Shown here: piece by piece, positions 34,501 to 46,800 of the stretch
Position numbering within the stretch: position 1 is the stretch's first letter
Layout: every line of letters begins with the position of its first letter
From: Xanthostigma xanthostigma
Taxonomy: Eukaryota > Arthropoda > Insecta > Raphidioptera > Raphidiidae
DNA: 64,000 bases
Reading direction: 5' to 3'
Assembly: GCA_963575645.1 (NCBI GenBank)
Contig: OY754475.1
Location: forward strand, 22,234,509-22,298,508
Program-made: the position numbers and the translations under genes
The notes under the pieces: model-generated
Database searches by the model: none
Told to the model about the DNA's origin: nothing
The model's input: only the letters and a program-made list of their open reading frames with translations

Positions 34501-36638
34501 CCCAAACTTGTGGTACAGTCTGTATTTAAGAACAGATTTCTGAAACTGAACAAACAAAATCGATTGTGGCACAGATAGGCCGACAAACACGATAAAAAAT
34601 AACGTGACTGTTTATGAGCTAGCTGTTTTTTTTTTCGCTTGTCAATTCTCAGAAATCTCGACCGTTCAACAATATATTATTTTTTTTTAGTTGTTTCCTC
34701 AAAACAAACTTAAGTGTGCTCTATCAATTATCATTCAAAACCGACAATGCGTCAACAACGAGTGTCTGCTTGGAAACAACAAAGCTAGACAGACGCGCGT
34801 ACAAGTGCATCGGAGATGCACGTACGCTATTGCACGCTTTTAGTGCACTGACAGTTAGAATTTTTTGGGTTTTGGACCAATTTATTATCTATACTATATT
34901 AATATTATAAAGAGGTAAAGTTTGTAAGTTTGTATGTACGAGGTAATCTCCGAAACGACTCATCCGATTTCAAATTTTTTTTCACTAATACATAGAACGG
35001 ATCTTTGGGATGGACTTAGGCTATATATTATCGGGTTGAAATAAAAGCGCTTTTTGTGGAAACCGATTTTGCAACGAAAAAACGGTGGTAATCTAGAAAT
35101 TCGGGCGAAGCCGGAGCGAATCGCCAGTTTTATAACAAACATATAAACAACGGAATTACTACTCTCGACAATACTCAAGCCCTGCAACCTGCCAATTATT
35201 AAGTCACTAGGCAAATCTGCAGTGAATTAATATTTATTTAATTATAGTCATTTGAATGTATGCTGATTTTTGTATTGAAATCGACAAGGCGATGCCAGAT
35301 CGGATAGCATAGCATATAAGTTACTTCACGATTTAATTTGAAATTCCGAAGAGAAATTCTAAAAACTCAGCAGTACTGAACATGTTTCAAATTCGTATTT
35401 GATTTTGTTTTAGGAAGTCGATTGGGAAGTCGAACTGGCCGTAATAATAGGCAAGACGGCTAAAAATATCAAACAGGAAGACGCCTACAATCACATATTC
35501 GGTTACACCGTAGCGCAAGACATCAGCGCTCGAGACTGGCAGAAGAAACGCAACAACGGCCAGTTTCTGTTGGGCAAGTCCATGGACACGTTCTGTCCGC
35601 TCGGACCGGCCGTCGTAACGAAAAACAAAGTCAAAGATCCGCACAATCTGTCGATCAAGACGTGGGTCAATGGCGTGCTAAAACAAGACGGCAACACGAG
35701 CGAACTGATCTTCAAAATCGATTACATCGTTGCTTATTTGTCACAGTAAGCGACTTTCGATTGTTATGAAACAAAAGCAGGGCTCTGTTTTACCGACTCA
35801 AATTCGTTTGAAATTGGGGCGGGTGCAATCTATTGGCCGATAAAATTATGACGTACGAAATATGACAATCAAATCTCGGAACCGTGTTTTTTATGCATCA
35901 AACAACACCAGAAACAAGTTTAAATAGAATTCGCTTGTGGGAAACATTTGGAGCAAATCTCCTAGTAAAACGGGACAGTCCTTTAGCGATCTGTAACTGT
36001 GCCGCCCCATTTACGCGTCTGTTCCATTGATAAAAGTTATTAATTCTACCAATAAAAAGCGTTATCATTTTGTTTTATCACTTATCACCTGCAGATGTTT
36101 ATATAATTAATGGATTAAAAATAAAACCTATTTTATTATCATTTTACTAATCCAGAAATATTCACGTGTAGATAAAATGTATTAAACAAATGAATTCTTT
36201 AAAACTAAACTGATATTGTTTTCCTCGTTGGATTTTTAAAAAAATTAGCGGCCCGGTTTGACTTCGTCCAAATTTATAAATTGCCACCGATTTTTCTGTC
36301 GACTTACATTGCAAAATTGGTCACCACGATAAGCAGTTTTTTTTGTAACGCGATAATATATAGCCTGAAGGTCCATTCTAAATATTAGTGAGTAGTTTCG
36401 GAGATTACCTCCTACGTCCAAACTGTACCTCTTTATAATATTAGTATATGTGGATGACTTAATAACTAATTGATAATTTATTAATAGGTTCTTTACTTTA
36501 CATCCCGGAGATGTCGTTTTAACCGGAACACCAGCAGGCGTCGGGATGTCTAGGAGTCCACCGGAATTTTTGAAGAAGGGAGATGTTCTCGAAAGTGAAA
36601 TAGAAGGAATCGGAAGACTGAAAAACACAGTTGTTTAA
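28564..36638 (+). CDS. FAHD2: FAHD2-like fumarylacetoacetate hydrolase domain protein, 4 exons
   Basis: Exons are 28564-28853, 32017-32233, 35414-35745 and 36488-36638. Splice sites are GT-AG and phases agree, giving 329 codons against about 314 in human FAHD2. The FAH-family fold is clear from KIACVGLNY and [13 protein letters not shown] in exon 2, [10 protein letters not shown] and [18 protein letters not shown] in exon 3, and [14 protein letters not shown] in exon 4. E174 and E176 (WEVEL) and D205 (QDISARD) match the metal-binding acidic residues of this family. Related enzymes hydrolyse or decarboxylate beta-dicarbonyl acids with Mg or Mn; the substrate of FAHD2 proteins is not settled. 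The first 45 or so residues are rich in K, R, S and N and could be a mitochondrial presequence (inference). Intron 1 (3.2 kb) and intron 2 (3.2 kb) are packed with transposon remnants. The ATG at 28564 has A at -3, and an AATAAA-like signal follows near 36790. Confidence 0.93.
29170..29379 (+). mobile_element. Helitron-like non-autonomous element
   Basis: Forward copy in FAHD2-like intron 1, ending CGGACGAAGCCGGACCGGGC then CGCTAG before T. The 5' end is lost. Confidence 0.6.
30011..30170. repeat. Foldback element in FAHD2-like intron 1
   Basis: GGTTTCTTAAGATGCGGTAG...GATGACGTCACAACAAACG pairs with TTTGTTATGACGTCG...CCGCTATCTTAGGAAAGCG. The arms are about 52 bp with several mismatches. Confidence 0.55.
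30585..30779. mobile_element. Inverted-repeat element with hammerhead-like core (copy 2)
   Basis: A 61-bp perfect inverted repeat (30585-30645 against 30719-30779) flanks a 73-bp centre. The centre contains CCGAAGATGGC, a short loop and GCCGAAACGTC at 30662-30693. A GGCA/TGCC stem fits stem II, with CCGAAGA and GAAAC as the core. It lies in intron 1 of the FAHD2-like gene. Copy 1 at 11,088 has the same plan with a different flanking sequence. Confidence 0.55.
32492..33217. mobile_element. hAT-type MITE with internal palindromic tandem repeat
   Basis: It is bounded by the 8-bp direct repeat AAAATAAC (32484-32491 and 33218-33225), the size made by hAT transposases. Its ends are TAGACTGTTGGGC and GCCCAACACTA. 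Between about 32560 and 32770 a 35-bp unit is repeated about five to six times, and each unit holds the perfect palindrome ATTCGAATGATCATTCGAAT. No coding frame is present. Confidence 0.75.
33609..33800 (+). mobile_element. 3' end of a truncated non-LTR retrotransposon
   Basis: A 49-codon frame from 33609 to 33758 encodes [18 protein letters not shown] and [15 protein letters not shown]. This resembles the C-terminal end of insect LINE reverse transcriptases. It is followed by a short 3' UTR and an ATTATAATTATTAT tail, as in 5'-truncated LINE copies. It lies in intron 2 of the FAHD2-like gene. Confidence 0.45.
34152..34380 (-). mobile_element. Helitron-like non-autonomous element
   Basis: Reverse copy in FAHD2-like intron 2. 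On its own strand it starts TCTATACAAAGAGG and ends GGGCCGGGCCGCCAG before T. The TC start and the C(T/C)AG end fit Helitron termini. Confidence 0.65.
34888..35127 (+). mobile_element. Helitron-like non-autonomous element, best-preserved copy
   Basis: 240 bp in intron 2 of the FAHD2-like gene. It begins TCTATACTATATTAATATTA after an A and ends GAATCGCCAG before a T. The gaagccgg segment near the end can form a short CGGGCGAAGCCCG-type hairpin in the consensus. Insertion between A and T without duplication, TC at the start and CTAG-like 3' end are Helitron features. Confidence 0.65.
36245..36448 (-). mobile_element. Helitron-like non-autonomous element
   Basis: Reverse copy in FAHD2-like intron 3, about 40 bp before the exon 4 acceptor. 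It shows GGCCCGGTTTGACTTCGTCC through GTACCTCTTTATAATATTAG, with an internal deletion. The 127-codon antisense frame across it is not a gene. Confidence 0.6.
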
Positions 36639-36867
36639 ATATTTTTATATTGTCTAAAGTAAAGATTATTTTTTTTAATCTAGTTTTCTAACAAATCTCT
36701 GGATATTTCTAATTAAAGCACGACTGCAAGAAACAAAATTGTACACACAAACTGCAAAACAGTATTTCGACGGAAAATATTTTGTATATTATAAAATAAA
36801 AAAAAATCGAAACAATATTTACGTTTGTTTTATTTTTTAACTTTCCAGAACGTATACAGATTTCTAT

Positions 36868-37725
36868 TTACGACGGTCTAGGTTTTTTAGCCGTTAAATA
36901 AAATTCCTCTCTCGTGTGGTACGGTTCGTAGGGGTCGTCGATGAAGTATTTCGGCTTTCTCCAAAAGCTCGTGACCATTTTATCGAGCATGTGACTCTGG
37001 GTGGCATTAGTAAATATGTGTTGACGCAATCGATACTTCCTCCTGGAGCTCTTTTTCCACAAATGTCTGCTACGCCCCGCTTTTGTTCTTATCCATATTC
37101 CCCAGTGCAAACGATAGAACCGCTTCACAACGGTTTTAACCGATTTTCTCTTTCCGGTTCTCAACGAAAACTTGGTTACTGTTCGATTGATTACATTGTT
37201 GTGCGTTTGAACGATATTCGGATTGTTTAATAAACTCTTATTTTCACCGATCAAATTACAAATATTCAACGGAAACAAAGCCTTCGTTTGTTGAGTGATC
37301 GATGAAAAAGATCGATTGGCTACGTTCTCTATGACGCTCGTGCAAGGCTTTATCGTTAAGTTTTCAACGATACCGGCCAGTCTTGCTGAACGACACACTG
37401 ATAAAAATATCAAATAGATATTAGTTTTTTTTTCCAATTGAAAAAATATGAGGTTAAAATCAACAACGCTTTTGAAAAAGAAAAGGTTTTACAATAGTTC
37501 TGTGACAAACGAAACTAAAGTTTAGTTTTGAAAACACGTTTCAATAATTATTTCGTGTTATTTACAAATTTTAATAGTGGTTTTATCATTTTATGTACGA
37601 ATATAACCTCAATTTATAAATATTGCAAAAGGAAATAATTACGTTAAAATAATTTAATTGTTCAAGAAATGAAGCTTTTTTATAAAATTTGATTTCGTAC
37701 CTGTGTTTGCAATCATTCGAAACAT
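36868..37725 (-). CDS. MRPL35: Mitochondrial large-subunit ribosomal protein bL35m, 2 exons
   Basis: Exon 1 is 37701-37725 (ATG at 37725, 25 nt) and exon 2 is 36868-37397. The intron is GT-AG with matching phase. The product is 184 aa, against 188 aa in human bL35m. The C-terminal half carries the family signature: TVTKFSLRTGKRKSVKTVVK, then HWGIWIRTKAGRSRHLWKK, then a stretch with FWRKPKYFIDDPYEPYH. It is a basic protein of the 39S mitoribosome that contacts rRNA. The N-terminal 60 residues look like an import sequence. The gene converges on the FAHD2-like gene (229 bp between stops) and diverges from MIC60 (127 bp between start codons). Confidence 0.95.
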
Positions 37726-37852
37726 TTTATTATTGAATCAATTGACTTTCGATGTTGAATAATTCGCCGACCTTCCCGCAATGGCGATTTCCCAGGTGAC
37801 AGTGTAGTGTTTGTCAATTGACTCCGTATTTCAAAATTAAATTATTTACAAA
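37726..37852. promoter_or_regulatory. Divergent promoter between MRPL35 and MIC60
   Basis: Only 127 bp separate the two start codons, so both transcripts must start in or near this stretch. The 10-mer TCAATTGACT occurs twice in the same orientation, at 37738-37747 and 37814-37823, with a near-palindromic core. A GC-richer patch at 37770-37795 (CGCCGACC, CCCGCAATGGCGA) lies between the two copies. A shared control element for two mitochondrial genes is an inference. Confidence 0.6.
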
Positions 37853-40800
37853 ATGTTACGAATAGCTGAGAAATTTCCGTTCAACACCGCAAATCAGGTT
37901 TGAAATTTCAATTACAATTACGTAATTTCATCTTGAAGGATTCAAAATTTTTCAACAAGCACCGAAATATATGATTGGTTATGTCATCTCTGATAATAAA
38001 CGGCATACATAATAATATGATACCTGCATCAGATGTTTGAGATATTTATGTAGATGTTTTATTTCATATTCCCTTCATTGTTATAAATTGCTCTTTGAGC
38101 GCGATGTAAAATGCAGACACAAACTCAAAAAAAAAAAATATTATTGATTAGAGTTACAAGATTCGAACTCAGGACCGCATGTTTCTTCCCTTGTTTTTGA
38201 ACTACAGGAGTACTATAATTAGACACTTTTTAAATAGGTCTGTCGCAAAAAATCAAGATTAAGTTTATTAATAAGACAGTATGCAAAAAAATCGCCTACA
38301 GACATTCCTTCCGAAGTGGGATCTCGTGGATCCGGGGCCAAATACACGGTTGGATTTCTTGCTTTGCTCGGAGGAGGAACGATTGCTTACGCTAAATACG
38401 ATCCAGATTTTCGAAAACTCTTGACCGACAACGTTCCGTACTTAGACGAAGCTATACGCTTCGTATTCCGAGAGGAGGGTTCGTTTTCCGATAAGGTTTT
38501 TAGTTCGGTCGACAGTATAAAGTCATCGATACTTTCGAGCGACGATTCAAAACCGTCGACAAAACCTACGAGCAAACCTTTGGCGGTTAAATCGGGTTCC
38601 GATAAGTCCGACGATTCGTACAAAGGTGAGTTTTGTCGAAGAAGAACGCGCGTTTCGACTATCAGGACACTCTAGCGGGATTTTTAATAAATACATCGAT
38701 TTTTAAAATTTCAGCACCTCCGCCTGTCTTTACAAAATCTCCGGAGAAACACGAGGAAAAGAGTAGTGAAATTCGTATTATAAAGAAAGGAACGCCCGAA
38801 ATAGAAACAGGTGGTGTACGCTTCTAATGTTAGCTATGTTTTGACCTCTCTGCGAACGGTAATATTACCGTCACAGTCATGCAAAACAGAGCTGCTACGA
38901 ACGTCGTACCAAACTTGAAATAATAATTTTTTCCGTTGCAGTTTCAGAATCGCTGCAGGAGCAAGCGAGCAAAATATCGTCGAAAAGTTACACTTTGATG
39001 GAACTCGAAAGTGAAATTCGGAATGCGTCGCAGACTGCTATAAACTCGTATAAAGATGCGGCGGTCGCCTTAAAAGCGTACGCCGACGATGTCGACGTTA
39101 TCGTCGAGTCGTCGTTTAAGAACTTAGATTCGAATATTTGGGTTTCGCTCAGAAAAAAGAGCGAGGCCAAACAACAGGCTATCGATAGTGCGGTAGAATC
39201 GTCGACGATCGCTCTTGAAGACATAAAAGAATTAAAAACGCTGTTGAATAACGCCGACTACGAAGCCACTGAAGAATCGATAGCGAAAGCTAAACGGAAC
39301 TTGACGAGGATCGAAGAGGACATAGCAAAAGCGAAAGCGGAGTTCAACAAAGTGCAGGAAAAAACGAGCATCACCGATAAGTATTGGCAAGAAGTCGAAA
39401 GAGCTCGATCGCATTTTATCAACGAACTTCAAATTTTGTTTCCGTCGGTCGACATTGCCGATCGCAAAATGACGATCTCCGAGACCGATTTCGATTTGTT
39501 TATTTATCACGCGTTCTCGAATATTTTGTATTATCAGAAGGAACTTAAGAAACTGGAAACTATCGGCGCAGCGCGATTAAATGCCGCTTTGGACACGGTG
39601 AAACAGAACGGCGAAAGCGAAATTATCATCGAAGAGAAAATTCAAGTAGAAATCGATAGTGAAAAACGGAAACTGTTTCAGGAATTCCAAGATAAAGTAA
39701 GTTTAGCTCCCGGTTCGAGTGGATTTTCGTTCGGCAGCTTTACCGTATTTCATACAGTATGTAAACGCGTAAGGTGCATATAGGGACCATTGGGAAAAAA
39801 TACTTGGATCAGAGTTAGCCATGACTGCATTAATTGTTACTTCTATTGAATTCTTGAGTGGTAATCTTGAGGATTTCTATTTTATTTTGATTTATTTTTA
39901 TTTTACTTGGCTTTTTTAATAATAAAAAGCACTTATAAATCATTATTTTATTTTTTTTGTACAAAAATAAAACAAAAAAACAACTCCATCTGTTTGGACA
40001 CATTTCATTCAAAATTGTCTGACTGGTATGACGTATGCGCGTTGGTAAATCAGTGACCCAATGTCTTTAGGTTCAACACGAATAGGCGGAGATATTTTAT
40101 CTCTCACCATATTTAAGTAATTTTGGGAATTTAATGTCCCATTAATAAAAAAAGTCCGATTATGTTGTAATCATTTGAATATTTTCTACGGTAGTATACA
40201 CATTCATTTTGCAAAAGAATATTATCTGTCAAATTGAAAAACAAGATTTCAAGGCTCACTCTAATCCAGTCATTTTTTCCCAATGTTAATTTCCCTATGT
40301 GCACCTTACGTGTTTACATACTGTATAGTTCAAAGTACATCAATTCATAGCATTCTCCGACTTGCTTTGCATATTTTCGCTCATTTCTCATCGCACTTTT
40401 TGTCAGAGCGTAAAAGAACCTTGCAAATCGATCCAATAGTTTCCGAGACTGAATCGTTGTGATTTTAGATTCTTGCGACGCGGTTAGAAGTCGAACAGGA
40501 AGCAAAACAGCAACTCAAACGACAGATAGAAGCACACAATGACAACCTACAGGATGCGTTGACCGCCAAAGAACAGGAAATGCAACGCCATTTTAATCGC
40601 ATTTTAGATGAGAGGCTCGCCAGAGAACGCAACAACTACAAGGCTCAACTCGCTCAAATGATCGGAAGACTCAAAGGAATGGACATGGCGCTCCGAGGTC
40701 AGCTATTATTTTTTTGTGTACTAAAAACTTACTACACGATTCACATGGTTTTTAAGAATGTCTGCCGTCAAAGTACGATCGAAATCGATACGGTAATTTT

Positions 40801-42424
40801 TGAGTTAACCTCACAATTCTATAAACTACATCGAAGTTTAAAATTTGTATCGATAGTAATTTTTTCACAGCGTCGCTTACGGCTGACATTCTATGTACAC
40901 GAACCACGTTTTTTCACAATTAAAAATGCAAATTTTGATTTTTCTCACGCTGCTTATCCGAATTAGACGTAGATTGTGAAAAAGCAGGTAAAACACATAC
41001 GAACACTCGATGAAGCATTTTACGTGAGCGTCAAAATTTAATCGGCGACGTTAAAAATGTTTTTACAGAAAGAGCGGACGCCGACGAAGGAGCTCACCAA
41101 GCACAGGTGTTGTGGAGCGCCAGTCAAGCGCTGCATCGGTCCATCAAAGTGGGTGTTCCCGGAGTCCCGGCATCCGAGCAGGTCAAACCGTTGCAAGATG
41201 AAGTGAATGCCGTTAAAAATGCTGCCGGTACGTGACTAAACTTTGTTGCATAGCTTATATAGGACTTGCAGCGCCCATGGTGACGAAAAGTGGAACATTT
41301 TTATAACAATAGACAGGTTACGTCAAATGTGCGTTTAATTCGTGCAAATTAGAAATTCCTCTTGTATAAGTATAATACGCGCCACGAATCTAAAAGGCTC
41401 GGAACTTAGATGCGAATGCGGGCTTGTGCTTGTACAGTCTGTTGAAAGACTACAAACTCGCGACTCAACAAAACTAAAATAACAATAACAACTTGACAAT
41501 AGCGAACTCGACTGTACTTTAAAGCAGGAAAGCGACAAGTGACAAAGGCAACGAGCGATCACGGCCAATCACCGACGAGCGCACGTTCCGTGCAGGTAGC
41601 TGGGTGTCTGAACGGCTCTAAAATGTGCTTTTGCGACGCTGTTTGTGACTAGCTTCCGAACCTTTTAGATCCGTGGCGCGTATTATAATGTGTTATTCTG
41701 AATTGAACTTTGCAGCCGAAAACGACGAACTGGTAAAGGCAGTCGTGGCGGGTATTCCGAAAGAAGCGATAACTCGAGGTGTATTTCCCGAAGACGCTTT
41801 AAGGGAAAGATTCTTGCAAGTCGAAAGGGTAGCGCGCAGACTCGCTCTCGTGCCGGCAGAGGGCGGCCGATTACCGTTATTCTTGCTTTCGTTCCTTCAA
41901 TCGTTCTTGCTGGTGAATGCTGCCAATCCGATTTCACAAGCCGAACTTAACGACGAAGTGGTCGATTTTAGCAAACTCGATACGTACGACGTTCTTCAGC
42001 GAGCCAGGTAAAACATTGAGGTTACGTGATTAAAAAAAAAGACGGGTTGCATTCCGGGAGTGCCGGCAGAAGTGAAAACTTGAATATTACCTCTACTCTC
42101 CATCCGTCTTACGAATTTTCGATCAGGTCACGTGTCCTGACGCGAGTTTAACATTTTTACCCATTACAAAAAAAGTGTACAACGCCGCTAAAGAAGTTTT
42201 CACTTCAAAAATTGGTGATTTATCGATCGATAAATATTTCTTGCAGGTATTACATGGATCGTGGAGATTTCGTACAAACGCTCCGCTACATGAATCTACT
42301 GAAGGGCGCTCCGCGGGCCATAGCCAGAGATTGGATGAACGAGACGAGGATTCTTTTAGAGACGCAACAAGCGGCAAACACGCTAATGGCGCACGCGGCT
42401 GCCAGCGGTCTAATCTATCTGTAA
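37853..42424 (+). CDS. IMMT: MICOS complex subunit MIC60 (mitofilin), 8 exons
   Basis: Exons are 37853-37897, 38280-38625, 38715-38810, 38942-39696, 40469-40697, 41069-41227, 41716-42007 and 42247-42424. Phases agree throughout, giving 699 aa (human 758). MIC60 organises crista junctions in the mitochondrial inner membrane. The sequence shows a short import signal, one glycine-rich membrane segment at about residues 37-53 ([18 protein letters not shown]), and a low-complexity S/K/T stretch. A long charged coiled coil then fills exons 4 and 5. The conserved C-terminal mitofilin domain holds VEREVARR-type helices (here [12 protein letters not shown]) and ends in [19 protein letters not shown]. 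The exon 2 acceptor was chosen at 38279 because it is the one that keeps frame with exon 1; the stronger-looking AG at 38301 breaks the frame. Expression start and MRPL35 share one promoter region. Confidence 0.95.
38160..38215 (-). repeat. tRNA-like segment in MIC60 intron 1
   Basis: On the minus strand GTCCTGAGTTCGAATCTTG resembles a B box and T-arm, with TAGTTCAAAAACAAGG as a poor A box. Likely a SINE relic. Confidence 0.3.
38838..38930. repeat. Fragment related to the MITE at 1576-1712
   Basis: Shares CCTCTCTG, AACGGTAA and CGTCACAGTCA in the same order with the 1.6-kb element. It includes the perfect palindrome CGGTAATATTACCG. It lies in MIC60 intron 3, a short way before the exon 4 acceptor. 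Confidence 0.4.
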
Positions 42425-43887
42425 ATAGCCCATTAAATAGAGCATGTTTTTATTCAACTTTCATTGCTGTATTGTTTCCATAATTATTGTAAAGTATTTA
42501 AATTTGTTTATATCAGGAAAATAAAGTAAATATTATTGATTTAAGTGTTCCTTCATTTGTTATCAAAACAAACTACAGTCGGACTCGTGTATTTTCAACT
42601 AACTACCTCACGTTTCTAGTTTCTACTTCACGCGTAGTGTCTTCTACGCTGCCTAGCCAATTAAAAAATATGTTTGATAGCGTTTAACCTCAAATTAATA
42701 AAGGTTTTTTCTGATTGGTCTATGACCGCCAATCGCCATGAAGTGAGGATGAAGAAGTTGAAAATGCAGGAGTCGATTAGTCCCGATATCCACGTTGAAT
42801 ATGAGTTCTACTGTAGTATCGCAAACATAACGATCAAAAAGAATTGTATGAATTACAGTACATCGTTCGCAATTGTTTCTTACTAATAAATAAAAATCCA
42901 AGTTTATTCGTCATTCGTACGTCGTTGGTGATTGTTTTTTTCCGATAAATCAGAATCCAGTTATTAAAATTTAAACAGGAACGATCGAAACGAAATTAAA
43001 GTATAATCGAAACCGTTTGAATAAAAAGCCTAGCTATGCATAACCCGTATTGTTTCCGTAAAAACGAAACAATACCGAGTTACATTTTCAGAGAACAGAA
43101 AACATCATTAACGCTACATTTGCCTGTAAGTCGAAACTTCGCGATTAAAACGCGAAACGAAAACATCGACAACGCGGGAAAAAAGGTGTAAAAAAAAAAA
43201 AAACTGCAAAACATTTCATAAATAAAATATATCATTCTCGTAACACATTCATAAAAATAAATAATTTATACAATATACAGAATGTTTATAAATTAAGTAC
43301 ACTATCTTATAAATAATAAGAATGATGAACTGTACTTATAACAAAACAGCATCTGCCAAAAACAATCGAGTCGAACAAATCGACAGTCATTATTACAGTG
43401 ACACTCTTTTGTTCTGTTATAAGTAGTGTATTACTCCATCTCGAATTGTATTTAGTAACGAATTAAACAAATGCAAAACTAGACGTAAATTTTAACGTTC
43501 TCGAAATTCTCGCCGGCAAGAATCGAAATACTTTTAATACTAAAAAAAAAACTCGGTTACTAATTGACCAAAAACAGTTGAATACTTTTTTAACACATCT
43601 AAATTCTACAAAGTGATTAATCGGGTCGTTTTTAGATTAAAATTAATCCAACTTTCCGTTTGAAAATTTTAATTTTAAAACAACAGCACGTTGATACCGA
43701 TTATTAATTGTTTTATGGAGATTAGAGTAACATTTTATACTAGAACCATGACTCATCCTTGAGCTATATCGTGTATCGGGACATTTTTAGGTTATTTTTT
43801 TAACGTTTCGGAACAATTATACAGACGGTTAACCTGAACCTCACAGCACTAATAAAAACGAATTAAATTGCACTAGCTCCGTTGTCG
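42425..43887. other. Intergenic between convergent MIC60 and AFG1L
   Basis: An AATAAA at about 42520 probably ends MIC60 transcripts. The region also holds the repeat at 42575-42760 and a weak inverted pair (CTTATAAC...GTTATAAG, 43337-43425). No gene seen. Confidence 0.4.
42575..42760 (-). repeat. Interspersed repeat family (copy 2 of 3)
   Basis: Reverse-complement copy of the family at 8205-8375, placed between the convergent MIC60 and AFG1L genes. The 70-codon frame over it follows from the repeat and is not a gene. Confidence 0.65.
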
Positions 43888-46800
43888 TTAATGCTCCCAA
43901 TGCTTCCAATATTCCTCGGTTTGCATTTCCGATAATCTCGACACAGTTCTGTCGAACGCGAATATTTCTTCGTCGCCGGTGAATAAATTCGAAGCCGCGT
44001 CAGCCTAAAACGCCAAAAACGAACAATTAAAAAAAAAAAAACACTTGACAATCGCATTCGAGCGATTTTATGCTACTCACCGATCCTTTCGTAATTTTCA
44101 AATCGTCCATGAGCATTCTATGTTCGTCCGTTGCATAAATGTCATTTGGTTTTTCCGTAAGAAACAGCTGCTTCAACGGAACTTCGGCCGATATGACGAC
44201 GCGCACTTTGTTATCGTAGAGCGTATCGATGAGCGTTATGAAGCGGCGAGTTTGAGATTTCATCCGGAGATTTAATTGCGGCAAGTTGCGAATAAATACT
44301 GTGTGGAATACTTGCGACAATTGTAAATAGTCGCTCGCGCCTAGCGCCTGAAACAAGAAGTACGTTTGAAGTTTTCATTTCTTCACAGAACAGTTCAAAA
44401 GAAACGGTCTCTACGCCGATGTCATAAATACTTTTGTAGGGACGCCTTTCACAAACGGAAGTAGAACTAAACAGTGCCTTTACGCGCATGCGTCAACGTA
44501 AAGCGTCATCTTAAAACGATGACGGCTACCGTTTTCGTCAGATAGCGCTAGTGGCAAGTAAGGTACTCGTCTAAATCTTAGATCAAACTTTTAGAGAACA
44601 TGATTTCCATTGAAGTATAACCCACTTGCCAGTGGCGCTGTCGGGTGGTAGAAAAACACACTCGCGTAACAATTTCTTAAGAACTTAGCATAGAGACTGA
44701 TGCCTGACATTAGATTTACTCACCCGATCGCAAAGCTCTTCGAATGTGCTATCTAAAACTTGACCGCAAGTTTTTTTAAATTCCACATTGCGCCCGTTAT
44801 AACTCAAAACTTTCGGGCGAACCGTGTCGTTTTCTTTTGAACACAATAATTTGAAAATATTATCGACCGGACTTTTGTCGGGGTAATCGTATTTGCTGCA
44901 AGAAAAAAAATAGTATAGTTTAGCGGTATGTGCAATTGGTTAAATAATCCTGAATTCTATGTCACAAAGGATGCAGCACGATCTAGCGGGATTTTTTATA
45001 CTAAACCATTTAAACATAGTGACGTCATTCATCGCTTAAAACATTCGACACTCAAATAACAAAAGAAGACGACCTATCAGATTAGCAACAAATTCCGCTA
45101 GAGCCGCTAATAACAATTATTATAAAACAAAAAACATACACAAAATATTTTTTGTCTTTGTCGTGCACATTTTGCGTTCTGTAATCGATTCCGCTGTCCA
45201 GGCTGGCGACTTTACAGTTCTCTTTCAGAACTTTTATGAACGGCACAAAGTTCGAACGCTGCAGACCGTTTTTATACAGGTCGTCCGGCGGCCTGTTGCT
45301 GGTTGCTATGACAACCACGCCGTTGTCAAACAACTGAGTGAAGAGGCGTTTCAGTATCATCGCGTCGCCGATATCCGTAACCTAAAAACAGAACGCATCG
45401 GTAAGGGTTTGTACATAGCCGATCTAGATGATGTAACATTATGATCAATTAAATTGAAATTCATCGTTAAAAATAAATTTCAAATGATTAGTCCAAGGAC
45501 AAGTTTCCGAGGTGAAATAAAAAGATATCCGAATACAGATAAACATAATGGCGACAGTTATCTTGAAAAAAACAGTTGAATTAGTACATGGACAATTGAG
45601 CGTTTTATAAGGCAGATAAAAAGTGTCATACGACATTTTTATGATTGCATCAGGAGTTCAAATGTAAATGATATTTATTAATTGTTTATTCATAAATGAG
45701 TAATCAAAAATTAAAATGATTCGAAGTGTTTTTATAAGGTCAATGTTAAGAGCAAATTAAATATTATCGATATTCAAGTGAAATAAAAATTAATTGCTAC
45801 AATTATCTTTTTTTATGTAGTATTCCGTTTATCGAAAAAATAAGATAATACTTTTCTAGTTTTATTTGGTTGTAACGATTGCAGTTTTTAAAAAAATAGG
45901 AATATTCGTATAAATTAGTAAAATTCCATCGATGTGTGAAAAAAATAACGATTCCAACTTTTATCTCGGATAAAAAAATACACATCTAAGTGCAACTTTT
46001 TCTATGGATTATTTTCGATGATTTAATTTTCTTTTGTTTTTGTGTAATCAGGAAACGTCTAGACTTTATCAGTTTTTTTTTTTGTTAATATAAATAAATC
46101 TGTTATCAGACAAATGTCATTAACTTTAAAATATAATAAATTTTAAACAATTAGATTGCTAGATTATTATGGCGTCATAATTTTCAAATAGAAAATATTA
46201 TTAATTAACTGTTTTTTAACCCCTGACACAAAAATGTATGTACGCTTGTCCTGTGCTATCATAACTCTTCAATGGGTCGATAGATTTCGATGCGACTTTT
46301 TTATGAGACATTTTTGCGCGAAAAACAAATGAAATGAAGACACGCGGCCATCTTGTAATATCATCCGGTTTATGCAATTGAAAATGGATGACACTATCAT
46401 GTTTTATGTCGGTTTTTATTTTTGATTATATGTTTTTTAATTCAACTTTTAAGACTTCGAAAACATGTTCGGTAACAAAACAACTGCAAGAAGGATTTCC
46501 TCGGGACTTTTAAATTTTTTTTACAATAAAAAAAATTGGTTGTCTGTAAAGTCGGTTTACGGACGATAGTTTTACGTGATAACGTCATAAAGAAACATTG
46601 ATGAACTCTCCGACGTCACGCGAGAAGAGAGAGAAATGCGTACAAGCCGACGCTTGGGCCGATCGTGCCTCTCTATCGCTTATATCGCGCTCTCGCTTGC
46701 ACGCTCAGGCTCAGGCGGAACGTGACACTTTTTCGTGCGTGCAGCCGGTGTTTCATCAATTTATAAGACGTTATCACGTCAAAAGACGTCTATAATCTGC

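Noticed and set aside
36245-36628. 127-codon minus-strand frame
   Set aside because: Antisense to exon 4 of the FAHD2-like gene and to a Helitron-like copy.
38301-38301. MIC60 exon 2 acceptor at CCTACAG (38301)
   Set aside because: Good consensus, but it puts the following frame out of phase with exon 1. The AG at 38279 keeps phase and adds a plausible [15 protein letters not shown] segment.
43337-43425. CTTATAAC/GTTATAAG hairpin near the AFG1L 3' end
   Set aside because: Short, imperfect pairing with a long loop in AT-rich DNA; likely chance.
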